From positions 1-47,594 of the forward strand of contig VEFU01000025.1 in the NCBI GenBank assembly GCA_007679095.1: a stretch of DNA of 47,594 bases. The letters are read 5' to 3'. Position numbers and translations under genes: made by a program. Position 1 is the stretch's first letter, and every line of letters starts with the position of its first letter. This document shows positions 16,258-24,619 of the stretch, piece after piece. Origin of the DNA: Paenibacillus bovis. Lineage in GTDB: Bacteria; Bacillota; Bacilli; Bacillales; Bacillaceae_C. The notes beneath the pieces are model-generated. The model was given only the letters and a program-made list of their open reading frames with translations, was not told where the DNA came from and made no database searches.

Positions 16258-16825
16258 GTGAGTGATCAATATATTCGTTGGGCTATTCTTCATTTTTTTC
16301 AGAACCAATATAAGCTTTTTTGATGTCGGAATTATTTTTTATGTAACAAATGTAATAGGATACATATCGTTATTTTTCGGGATAAAGGAATTAAGCATCT
16401 CTAATGAATAACTTAATAAAATTCAACCTTATGTCGTTGTGATGATGGTTCATAGTTTTGTTTTCTTATTACTTGATGTTCTTAACATATCTCCATTACA
16501 TATTGGATTAATAAATTCATACGTTGAATTTTTGGCTTTCGTGGGACTTGTGTTTATTGTAGCTGGAATGCTTATGATATTTGTTATTATTTTCCAATTA
16601 TTGGATGGATTCGCAGATCAATTAGATGCAGCGATGAACATAAAGCTACTATATAATCTTACAACTGTTATGTTGTTCATCTCCATCCTGGCAGTGGTAA
16701 GCTCTATCTTTAATATAATTCCAATTGTTGAGCAAAGTTTAACGGGGCTATTATCACTAGTAAATGTACTATTTTTAATTAGCTATTATCGAGCTTTTCT
16801 TGTTAAAAAAGTAAAACTGACATAA
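16258..16825 (+). pseudogene. Frameshifted membrane-protein gene
   Basis: A GTG at 16258 follows AAAGGAG by 5 bases and opens MSDQYIRWAILHFF. A run of seven T at 16293-16299 shifts the frame; one T fewer would continue as RTNISFFDVGIIFYVTNVIG. That frame stops at TAA (16409-16411) but continues beyond it with LNKIQPYVVVMMVHSFVFLL and runs to 16825. Together this is one membrane protein of about 188 residues with four or five hydrophobic segments, inactivated by a homopolymer shift and a nonsense codon. The surviving open part after 16439 (128 codons) has no ribosome site of its own. Family not recognised. A terminator follows. Confidence 0.7.
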
Positions 16826-16833
16826 AAGAGTCA

Positions 16834-16852
16834 GGCCCTATTATTTAGGGTC
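16834..16852. terminator. Convergent terminator
   Basis: GGCCCTA / TAGGGTC stem with a 5-base loop followed on the plus strand by TAACCTTTTTT, between the membrane pseudogene and the MscS gene. Confidence 0.65.
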
Positions 16853-16861
16853 TAACCTTTT

Positions 16862-18127
16862 TTACTGTTCTCTTATCTTCACTTCGTTGTTTGTCTCACC
16901 TACGAGGTTTCTAAAGTCATTGCCAGAAGGGTTTTGGAATAGGCGTAGGCCAAATTCCGGGGCAACTGCGAATAGGTGGTCGAAAATGTCACCTTGAATG
17001 GATTCGTACACTGCCCACCTTATATCACTTGTAAAACAGTAAATTTCCATTGGCACTCCATTTTCCGTTGGAGCTAGTTGACGAACCATTAACGTCAATT
17101 CTTTATTAATGCCAGGATGGCGTTGTAAATAATTACTAATATAGGCTCTAAATACACCAATATTCGTGAGCGCCCGGCCATTTACAGGATTACTGCGGTT
17201 CACATGATGTGTTTCATTATACTCTGCAATTTCTTTTTCCCGGTTAATAATATAGTCTTTTAAAACATCAATGTGTTTAAATTTCTCAATTTGCTTTGGT
17301 GTACAAAATGAAATACTGTTTTTATCAATAAATAGCGAGCGTTTGATTCGTCGTCCACCTGTTTCCTGCATCCCTCTCCAGTTTTTAAATGAATCTGAGA
17401 TGAGTGCATAACTCGGAATCATCGTAATTGTTTTATCCCAGTTTTGGACTTTTACCGTATTTAATGAAATATCAATGATATCCCCATCTGCCTCATACTT
17501 TGGCATTTCGATCCAGTCGCCTACACGAACCATATCATTAGTTGCCAACTGAATACCGGCTACGAGACCTAAAATGGAATCTTTAAAAATTAACATGAGA
17601 ACAGCTGATAGCGCACCAAGACCACTTAAAATAAGAAGTGGATTTTTACCAATTAAGTTGGCAATAACGAGAATGATTGCAAAGATGATCATGATGATCT
17701 TCACAACCTGGATGAATCCTTTTATCGGGCGCATTTTGGAAACTTCAAATGTTTGATAAATATCATTGATTGCATTCAACAGGCTATTCATGATAGCTAG
17801 AACAACCAAGATTACATACACAGTGACGCCTTTGACAATTAAATCCTCAAAATTTTCACCAAAGGAGTTCCTAAAATTATAAATGATAATCGCTGGAACG
17901 ATATGCGATATTTTCCGAAAAACCTTTCGTTCTAACAGAATATTATCCCATTCAAATCTATTATTTTTTATAATATGTGTAATAATGCGGATGATAATCT
18001 TCTTCGTGATTAAATTCGCGATAAAACAAATTAGCGCGATAAAAATAATCATTGCAATAGTGGAAAGATATTTCACGGAAGTAGGACCGAATCCCATGTC
18101 CACTAAGTATTCTCTTATTAATTTCAT
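16862..18127 (-). CDS. MscS-family mechanosensitive channel, YbdG-like
   Basis: A 421-residue channel of the MscS superfamily, opened by membrane tension on osmotic downshock. ATG behind AAAGGAGGAG at ideal distance. There are about five membrane segments (about 20-42, 68-84, 97-115, 138-157 and 164-184); the last, LILSGLGALSAVLMLIFKDSILGLV, is the Gly/Ala-rich pore helix followed by the MscS beta domain (MVRVGDWIEMPKYEADGDII). The C-terminal domain is longer than in MscS and fits YbdG/YnaI-like mini-conductance channels of about 415 residues. Single gene with a terminator on its 3' side. Confidence 0.93.
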   Translation of the reverse strand: MKLIREYLVDMGFGPTSVKYLSTIAMIIFIALICFIANLITKKIIIRIITHIIKNNRFEWDNILLERKVFRKISHIVPAIIIYNFRNSFGENFEDLIVKGVTVYVILVVLAIMNSLLNAINDIYQTFEVSKMRPIKGFIQVVKIIMIIFAIILVIANLIGKNPLLILSGLGALSAVLMLIFKDSILGLVAGIQLATNDMVRVGDWIEMPKYEADGDIIDISLNTVKVQNWDKTITMIPSYALISDSFKNWRGMQETGGRRIKRSLFIDKNSISFCTPKQIEKFKHIDVLKDYIINREKEIAEYNETHHVNRSNPVNGRALTNIGVFRAYISNYLQRHPGINKELTLMVRQLAPTENGVPMEIYCFTSDIRWAVYESIQGDIFDHLFAVAPEFGLRLFQNPSGNDFRNLVGETNNEVKIREQ

Positions 18128-18227
18128 CTTTCTCCTCCTTTAGCGACATAATTTCCTGAGCTAATTTTATTCCATTATAACAGATTTCCTTTACCTACTT
18201 GTCAACCTTGAATTGTTAAGTAGGCGA

Positions 18228-18257
18228 CAAAAAGGACGTGCAATGCACGCCCCGTTT
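18228..18257 (-). terminator. Lipoprotein gene terminator
   Basis: Stem GGGGCGTGC / GCACGTCC on the minus strand with a 3-base loop, followed by TTTTTG; it starts directly after the lipoprotein stop codon at 18258. Confidence 0.8.
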
Positions 18258-19550
18258 TTATTTGGAATCTTTCGTTGGTAATTGGAATTTAGCTGTTTTT
18301 TCTTTGTATAGTCTTTTCGCATTTTCGTCCGATAGTGGTCCAATTTCTAATTGGAACTCTTTGAAAATACCGAACTCATCCGCTCTAAATAGGAAGACTG
18401 TTAATCCTTCAAACTTCTCTCCAGGCTCTACACTTCCTCTAACGGTAGGCTCAAGCATCCCTTGAGAAAGCATGGATCCACGATCATCGATATGCAATTT
18501 GGAACTAATTAAAAACTTATCAAATGCAACATCACTACCATTTTCAATCGTATACTTGGCAGTTATTGCAACAAGTCCATTATCTCCAAAATTAGTAAAT
18601 CTCTCTGCATGTGCTGCAGTTGGCGTAACATCTGCATATTGCACACCTTGTAGCGTAACTTTAATGCCTTCGAATTCTTGTGTTTCGTTTATATCTTCTT
18701 TTGCAAAAATTATTTCTTTATCCGCGATGCTGTCAGTCACCATTTTATCTGGATATAGATTTGCGACTGCTTTTGCCTTTTCCAATCCTGCATCATTTAC
18801 AGGTAGTGGGAAGTAACCATCGTCTCCTACGCGATCGCTCGTATCGTCATTTTTCCATAGTGCATCAATTTTTACCATTGGTAATTGTAATTTCTCATAC
18901 TGTGCTTTTGTCATTGCATATGCGAACATACCAGTGAATGATTTACCACTAGAGTATTGAGACGCACCTTCTGTAGAATCATCCTTCAACCACTCATCGC
19001 GATTGACAAAATGTGATTTTCTCTTTAGATAGTCCATACCATCATCGGTATTAATCATCATTCCGTCCGCATAGTTCACAGCTTCAGATGATTGATTATC
19101 CAATGTCATTTTTAACGTAAGAACATATCCTTCTTCTTCATCATCAAAGTTATATTTTGCAGATTCATTCATATTGCTGACGTGAACGATTTGATATTCA
19201 TCAATCGACATCGAAACTTCATCACTGTAATGATGAATCATACCTGGATTTGTATTTGTAAAAACTACTTCTACATCTCCACCAGTTTCTTCCGCTATGT
19301 ATGGATTTAAGATAGCTCCATCTCCAGTTGCCTTCTCATTAGTTTTCTCATCGTCTTTTTCATTGGCTTGCTCATCATCTTTTTCGTTATCGTTTCCTGC
19401 TTCATCATCTTCGTTATTTTCAGGTTGCTCTACTTCTTTATCCTTTGAACCTGAATCTGCATCTTCATTCGCTTTTTCTTTTGAACCACACGCACTTAAA
19501 AGCAATACTGCTAAAACAGCGATTACTGCCATCCATTTCTTTAAACTCAT
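18258..19550 (-). CDS. Lipoprotein with acidic linker, DUF5068-like
   Basis: A 430-residue exported lipoprotein. The signal peptide MSLKKWMAVIAVLAVLLLSAC ends in lipobox LSAC, so Cys21 is lipidated and the protein sits on the outer face of the membrane. Residues 24-80 are a low-complexity Glu/Asp/Lys/Asn linker with NEKDDE repeats. The remaining 340 residues form two related beta-rich halves (VSMSIDEYQIVHVSNM... and EFEGIKVTLQGVQYADVTP...) resembling Bacillus DUF5068-type lipoproteins; the function is unknown. The ribosome site AGGGGGT is modest. Single gene; the 271 bases upstream contain no gene, only a small GCAGG/CCTGC hairpin and a repeat pair. Confidence 0.85.
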   Translation of the reverse strand: MSLKKWMAVIAVLAVLLLSACGSKEKANEDADSGSKDKEVEQPENNEDDEAGNDNEKDDEQANEKDDEKTNEKATGDGAILNPYIAEETGGDVEVVFTNTNPGMIHHYSDEVSMSIDEYQIVHVSNMNESAKYNFDDEEEGYVLTLKMTLDNQSSEAVNYADGMMINTDDGMDYLKRKSHFVNRDEWLKDDSTEGASQYSSGKSFTGMFAYAMTKAQYEKLQLPMVKIDALWKNDDTSDRVGDDGYFPLPVNDAGLEKAKAVANLYPDKMVTDSIADKEIIFAKEDINETQEFEGIKVTLQGVQYADVTPTAAHAERFTNFGDNGLVAITAKYTIENGSDVAFDKFLISSKLHIDDRGSMLSQGMLEPTVRGSVEPGEKFEGLTVFLFRADEFGIFKEFQLEIGPLSDENAKRLYKEKTAKFQLPTKDSK

Positions 19551-19747
19551 TCACTTTTACCCCCTAAAAAAAACAATACAACGATCATATCACCTCCCAT
19601 CCTATGAAAATAGTTCTTTTCTCCAATTTCATACTAAACTACTAAGATTTCACGAAAAAAGGTACAGACGAAAAAAAGACGAAGGCTAAGATTCCTCATC
19701 TCTTGATTACTATATGAGCAGGACAAATGACCTGCGGTGATAGGAGT

Positions 19748-19818
19748 GGGACATGGGGTCAGGTTCCTCGTCCCAGTATTAAACTAAAAACGGGTCATGG
19801 GACCTGACCCCACGTCCC
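19748..19818. repeat. Opposed pair of 27-bp GGGAC...GTCCC elements
   Basis: Two 27-bp elements (19748-19774 and 19792-19818) face each other. The first 17 bases of one (GGGACATGGGGTCAGGT) and the last 17 of the other (ACCTGACCCCACGTCCC) pair at 16 of 17 positions, giving a long hairpin just downstream of the rtcB stop codon. It could terminate rtcB transcription or fold as RNA. Confidence 0.85.
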
Positions 19819-19821
19819 AAC

Positions 19822-21045
19822 TTACCTTGACCTGTATGGTTGCCATTTTTCACTTGCTTTGAAATTGTATACTGGTTTGATCATTGTCGTAATCGATACT
19901 GTTTCTTCTACTTTTTCTAATATTTCGTTCATCGGTTTGTAAGCCATTGGCGCTTCATCTAATGTTTCATTGGAAACGGATGTCGTCCAAATACCTTTCA
20001 TCGTATCGTGAAAATCATCCAACTTTAGCGTCTTCATTGCCTTTGTGCGACTTAGAACACGACCCGCTCCATGCGGTGCAGAATAGTTCCAATCCTCATT
20101 GCCTTTACCTACCGCTAGGATCGAACCGTCTCTCATATTCATCGGAATAATGAGACGTTCCCCTTTTTGTGCAGAAACGGCCCCTTTACGCAAAATCAGA
20201 TTATCTGTATCAATATAGTTATGGACAGTATCAAAACGATCCATATCTTCCATGCCCATATTTTCGATAATCGCTCTTGCTATCTCTTCCCTGTTTGCCT
20301 TCGCAAATTGTTGGGCAAGTCTCATATCGTGTATATAGTTGTCAAAATCTTCTCCTTCTAAATAGGCTAAGTCATCTGGAATAATCGGATTTTTCTCTTT
20401 ATGTTTTGCGATTGCTGCTTGAATTTCACGATGGCGTCCTTCCGCTTTTAGTTGTTCAATCATATCATTTACATCTTCTCGACGATGGTTGTTGATAGCG
20501 ACTTTTTGATAATAATTGGCTATTTTGGCACCAACATAACGACTTCCAGTATGAATTGTTAAATAATGATAGCCGTCACCATCCACCGAAACTTCGATAA
20601 AATGATTACCGCCACCAAGTGTACCTAAACTATAACGGCTTCTATTTTCACTAAGAATGTGTTTTGCCTTAAACTCCTCAACCTGAGGGAATTCGGTATT
20701 AATATGTTGTACCGTTTCATCCGTGTGTAACTCGATTCCACTTGGAACATGAGTGCGAATCGTTTGATCAAGCTTATGAAAATCAATATTTTTCTTCTCT
20801 AACTTTACCGTGAGTACGCCACAACCGACGTCCACTCCGACGAGGTTCGGAACAACCTTATCCTCCAATTGAATCGTCGTTCCAATTACACAACCTTTTC
20901 CGGCATGATAATCTGGCATAATCCGAATCTTTCTATCTTTTAAAAATGCTTGATCACAAAGTTCTTTAATCTGCTCAAGCGCAGTCTCTTGCGGATAGTT
21001 CGAAAAAACATATGCATCCGTCACTGCTCCTGTAACCTTAATCAT
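19822..21045 (-). CDS. rtcB: RtcB-family RNA ligase
   Basis: A 407-residue RtcB, which joins RNA 2',3'-cyclic phosphate or 3'-phosphate ends to 5'-OH using GTP and manganese. Metal and active-site motifs are intact: D72 and C75 in VGVDVGCG, GGGNHFIEV, HTGSR, and the guanylylated His in SAPHGAGRVLSR. The length is at the short end for the family and matches forms common in Bacillaceae. ATG behind GGGGAGGG. There is no rtcA or rtcR neighbour, so any stress regulation is not visible. Single gene framed by 27-bp repeats on both sides. Confidence 0.95.
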   Translation of the reverse strand: MIKVTGAVTDAYVFSNYPQETALEQIKELCDQAFLKDRKIRIMPDYHAGKGCVIGTTIQLEDKVVPNLVGVDVGCGVLTVKLEKKNIDFHKLDQTIRTHVPSGIELHTDETVQHINTEFPQVEEFKAKHILSENRSRYSLGTLGGGNHFIEVSVDGDGYHYLTIHTGSRYVGAKIANYYQKVAINNHRREDVNDMIEQLKAEGRHREIQAAIAKHKEKNPIIPDDLAYLEGEDFDNYIHDMRLAQQFAKANREEIARAIIENMGMEDMDRFDTVHNYIDTDNLILRKGAVSAQKGERLIIPMNMRDGSILAVGKGNEDWNYSAPHGAGRVLSRTKAMKTLKLDDFHDTMKGIWTTSVSNETLDEAPMAYKPMNEILEKVEETVSITTMIKPVYNFKASEKWQPYRSR

Positions 21046-21121
21046 GCGCTACCCTCCCCTTCTTCAACATGATTAATAATAGGCTATCATGGAGATCGAA
21101 AATTAACAATTGTTTTTTAGT

Positions 21122-21187
21122 GGGACAGGGGGGTCAGTTTCATTGTCCCAGTTTAGAACGGGTCATGGGGTCAGAGTTATTGTCCCA
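21122..21187. repeat. Two direct 27-bp-type elements
   Basis: Two copies (21122-21150, slightly expanded by extra G and 21159-21187) in the same orientation upstream of rtcB, each with GGG(A/T)C at the left and TGTCCCA at the right around GGGGTCAG. Confidence 0.75.
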
Positions 21188-21289
21188 CCATATGGCTATT
21201 TGAATTTAAAAAAGACGCATATACAAATTTAAGTATATCGTCTCTATTATAATTTATGTGTCCTAATTCCTGGGGATTAGAGAATATCT

Positions 21290-21316
21290 GGGACGAGGTT
21301 CCTGACCCCATGTCCC
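21290..21316. repeat. 27-bp GGGAC...GTCCC element
   Basis: A full copy with core GAGGTTCCTGACCCCAT in the opposite orientation to the two copies at 21122-21187. It ends exactly next to the stop codon of the SDR-type gene at 21317. Confidence 0.85.
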
Positions 21317-21967
21317 TTAGATTGCTGCGATTGCTTGTTGGATGGGGGTATTTCCTTTTACGATTTGGAATTCTTTTCGGATGGTGTTTTTGTTTTCTAG
21401 GCTGGCGAGGATGACTTTTGCGACGTCTTCACGTGGGATTTCGTTGCGGCCAACTTCTTCAGCTGCTTCCACCATGCCTGTTCCTTCGTTATTCGTCAGT
21501 AATCCTGGATGGATAATCGTGTAGTCTAAGTCTGTTCTCCGCAACCATTCATCTGCGTAAAATTTCGCGGCTACGTATGGTGCAAAAGATGCTGGTGCCT
21601 CTTGGATTGCTTGTCTTCTCGTGTCAAAGGAACTTATCATGATGAATCGTTTTACACCAACAGATTTTGCTGCTTCAATTGTTTTTACTGCTCCGTCTAA
21701 ATCGACCATAATCGTTTTATCTTTGCCAGTATGTGCTCCAGAACCTGCTGTGAAAACAACTGCATCCACTCCTTCTGCAGCTTTTGCGATTGCTGGAATA
21801 TCATCTTCCAAATCAACAACAACTGTTTCCGCACCAAGATTTTCAAAAAAAGCTGCTTGTTCCTCGTTACGAATCATTGCTTTTGCCTCAAGGGAATCAT
21901 GATCTTTCATAAACGTAACAAGATGTTTTCCAATTTGTCCATTTGCTCCAACTACTAGAACTTTCAT
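21317..21967 (-). CDS. NAD(P)-binding atypical SDR, YhfK-like
   Basis: A 216-residue Rossmann protein close in layout to B. subtilis YhfK (214 aa). ATG at 21967 is preceded by AAAGGGTGG. Residues 1-15 hold the dinucleotide motif VLVVGANGQIGKHL; VFTAGSGAHTGKDKT (about 72-86) and VDLDGAVKTIEAAKSVGVKRFIM (about 89-111) are family hallmarks. YVAAKFYADEWL supplies the Tyr-x3-Lys-like pair and TIIHPG follows. The family is called NAD(P)H-binding or NmrA/SDR-a5-like; the substrate is unknown. Monocistronic between a 27-bp repeat and the RNase J gene. Confidence 0.9.
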   Translation of the reverse strand: MKVLVVGANGQIGKHLVTFMKDHDSLEAKAMIRNEEQAAFFENLGAETVVVDLEDDIPAIAKAAEGVDAVVFTAGSGAHTGKDKTIMVDLDGAVKTIEAAKSVGVKRFIMISSFDTRRQAIQEAPASFAPYVAAKFYADEWLRRTDLDYTIIHPGLLTNNEGTGMVEAAEEVGRNEIPREDVAKVILASLENKNTIRKEFQIVKGNTPIQQAIAAI

Positions 21968-22062
21968 TTTATCCACCCTTTCTGTTAAAATCTCTAACTT
22001 CATCTTAACGAGTTAAGGGTGGACATGTCTAGAAAGCTGTTTCTCCTATGGAAAAAGCATGA

Positions 22063-23736
22063 CTATAGTTCAATTAAGATTGGCACAATCATCGGTTGTT
22101 TTCGCGAATCAGAACGAATGAATTGCCCTACATTTCTCTTCAATAATTTTTTTATTGCATTCCGTTTCATACGGTTTTCGGCTTGCAACTCTTCGATAGT
22201 TTCCATAGTGATACGATGAATATCTTTGCGGAATTTGGAAAAATCACCATCTGTAAACCCTCTAGATATCACTTCAGGTTCCGCTAACAATGTCCCTTCC
22301 GCTTTATTAATCGTTAAAATCAGCATTAGCATACCGTCTTCGGATATTTTCTTACGGTCTTGTAGGACATATTCCAAATCACCGACTTCGCCACCATCCA
22401 CATACGTATTTCCAACTGGTACTTCTCGTGTTTGGCGAAGGGTAGAATTTTCGATATCCACTACATCCCCATTTTTCAAAATAAACGTATTTCCTTCCTC
22501 GACCCCAACAGATTCCGCTAAACGGCGGTGATGGTAAAGCATCCGATATTCTCCATGTATTGGTATAAAATACTTTGGCCTCATTAATGTGAGCATTAAC
22601 TTCAAGTCCTCTTGGTACCCATGCCCCGACACATGCATGCCAGAAGTGCTTCCGGATCCATAAATAACATTGGCACCAAGTTCAAATAAATTATCGACAA
22701 TCGTTGTGATGCCACGTTCATTTCCAGGAATTGGCCCAGCAGCAAAAATAACTGTATCACCAGGTAACACGTCTACATCTCGGAATTCCCCAGTAGATAA
22801 ACGAGCTAGTGCAGCAAGTGGCTCTCCTTGACTACCGGTACAAAGAATCGCAAGGTTTTCAGATGCATAGTCATACATATCCCTTGGTTCAATGATCATC
22901 CCCTCTGGAACAATGATATAACCGCGCTCCAATGCAATTTTCACAACGTTCACCATTGTTCTGCCGAGTAAGACTAATTTCCGATTTGTTTTTTGGGCAG
23001 CATTTACAACTTGTTGCAACCTACTAACATTGGAAGCGAACGTTGTAACAAATATTTTCGCTTTTGCTTTCATAAAAGCCTGTTCTAAGTGTTCACCAAC
23101 CATTTGCTCAGATGGCGTAAAACCAGGTCGCTCCGCATTTGTACTTTCGGAAAGCAGCAGTAATACACCCTCTTTCCCAATTTCCGCCATTCTATGAATA
23201 TCGGAATGCTCATTGGAGGCAGGTGTTAAGTCAAACTTAAAATCTCCCGTATGCACAATATTTCCTTGCGCCGTATGAAAAACAATTCCCAAACAATCCG
23301 GGATACTATGGAAAACTCTAAAAAAGCTTACATCCATATCGCCAATTTTGACTTTGGAATTAGGATTAATTTCGATTAATTCACTTTCTCTCAAAATTTT
23401 ATGCTCTCGTAATTTTAGCTCAATTAACCCTAGTGTAAAACGGGTCGCATACACTGGTACATTTAGTTGTTTTAAAAAGTATGGAATTCCCCCAATATGA
23501 TCTTCATGGCCATGCGTCACAATTAACGCCTTCACCTTCTCTTTATTTTCAACAAGGTATGTAATATCAGGGATTATTAAATCAATGCCTAATAAACTTT
23601 CATCTGGAAACTTATTACCGCAATCAATGACGATGATGTCATCATCATTTTGAATCGCATACATATTTTTTCCGACTTCATTTAATCCACCTAACGCAAA
23701 GATGGATAAGGTATTTGTTGGCATACTCACAGTCAT
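22063..23736 (-). CDS. RNase J family ribonuclease paralogue
   Basis: A 557-residue metallo-beta-lactamase/beta-CASP nuclease (RNase J1/J2 family, 5'-3' exo- and endonuclease of mRNA decay). THGHEDHIGG (74-83) is the complete catalytic motif, as in RnjA and unlike the altered HGHDEH of RnjB; NIVHTGDFKFD, SGHGYQEDLKLML and IPIHGEYRM are also intact. The C-terminal block reads SRGFTDGDFSK where J1 and J2 have SRGFVYxRES, and the tail keeps QPMIVPILIEL. This suggests a third paralogue rather than rnjA itself. The ATG at 23736 is only 2 bases from GGAGGG; a GTG two codons later (23730) has ideal spacing and may be the true start. Single gene. Confidence 0.9.
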   Translation of the reverse strand: MTVSMPTNTLSIFALGGLNEVGKNMYAIQNDDDIIVIDCGNKFPDESLLGIDLIIPDITYLVENKEKVKALIVTHGHEDHIGGIPYFLKQLNVPVYATRFTLGLIELKLREHKILRESELIEINPNSKVKIGDMDVSFFRVFHSIPDCLGIVFHTAQGNIVHTGDFKFDLTPASNEHSDIHRMAEIGKEGVLLLLSESTNAERPGFTPSEQMVGEHLEQAFMKAKAKIFVTTFASNVSRLQQVVNAAQKTNRKLVLLGRTMVNVVKIALERGYIIVPEGMIIEPRDMYDYASENLAILCTGSQGEPLAALARLSTGEFRDVDVLPGDTVIFAAGPIPGNERGITTIVDNLFELGANVIYGSGSTSGMHVSGHGYQEDLKLMLTLMRPKYFIPIHGEYRMLYHHRRLAESVGVEEGNTFILKNGDVVDIENSTLRQTREVPVGNTYVDGGEVGDLEYVLQDRKKISEDGMLMLILTINKAEGTLLAEPEVISRGFTDGDFSKFRKDIHRITMETIEELQAENRMKRNAIKKLLKRNVGQFIRSDSRKQPMIVPILIEL

Positions 23737-23887
23737 ACCCTCCTACTTGTAAAAGATGGTATTAGTATGCCTAAATGCTATTAGGTTATCATAAAAAGGG
23801 TAAAGTTGTGCTAATTGTTTTTATTTGATGATAAAAGTTGGATTTTATAGATGGCTTTTTTCGGGAGGGGGTGGCTCGTTTTGGCTA

Positions 23888-24013
23888 CTTAGGTCTGGTT
23901 TTAATATGCTGGGGTGCTCCTTTTGAATGCTCGACATGCTTTATTGTACGCTGAAGTGCTTCTTTTGTACGTTGCAACTTTCTTTTTGTATCCTCGATTG
24001 CTTCTTTTTGGAT
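23888..24013. repeat. Tandem 21-bp repeat
   Basis: Six units on an exact 21-base step, beginning at 23888, 23909, 23930, 23951, 23972 and 23993. The better units read CTGAAGTGCTTCTTTTGTACG with variation; the first is degenerate. It directly abuts and slightly overlaps the 52-bp array B. No coding role is evident. Confidence 0.75.
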
Positions 24014-24476
24014 GATGAAATATCAAAACCTGTTTGTCTGCCATATCGAGGTGAACTGGTCTTGAGATGACATATCATAACCGATTTGAGGATGCTTTTA
24101 GAAGGAAAACGTCTTGAGTTGACTTCTCTCAACCAGTCCTACATTTCATTTTGACTGAAATCGTCTTGAGACAGCTTCTCTCAACCAGTATTGACTGCCC
24201 AGCTAGGAGAACTTGTCTTGAGAGTGCTTATCACAACCTGTTCGAGGTTCCTTTTAGAAAAAAAACGTCTTGAGACTACTTATCACAACCGGTTAGACGT
24301 TCTTTTTTGAGGAAAATCGTCTTGAGTTGGACCATCTAGACCGGTTTGTCTACCAATTTGAGGTGAACTTGCTTTGAGACGGCTTATCTCAACCGATTCG
24401 AAGTTCATTTTAAATGGAAATCGTCTTGAGATGAATTATTACAACCATTCTGCCCCTAATGCTAGATGAACCTGTC
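24009..24476. repeat. Tandem array of 52-bp units (array B)
   Basis: Nine units keep an exact 52-base step; the tag CTTGAG recurs at 24061, 24113, 24165, 24217, 24269, 24321, 24373 (TTTGAG) and 24425. Most units hold a dyad, CTTGAGA...TCTCAACC or ...ATCACAACC, with a 6-8 base gap; it is perfect in the 24165 and 24373 units. Sequence differs from array A but the period is the same. The whole gap 23737-24619 is otherwise free of genes, apart from the RNase J promoter region at its left and nothing recognised from 24477 to 24619. Confidence 0.9.
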
Positions 24477-24619
24477 AACTCCCCCAAAAAAACAGCATCA
24501 TTACCACACACGAACATGAATGATAATAATACTGTTAAAAAATCGCTCATTTAATAACCTTTTGATGAATGATTATTGCCACTCACCCGTGATAGGTATT
24601 GCATCTTCCTAAAAATCCA

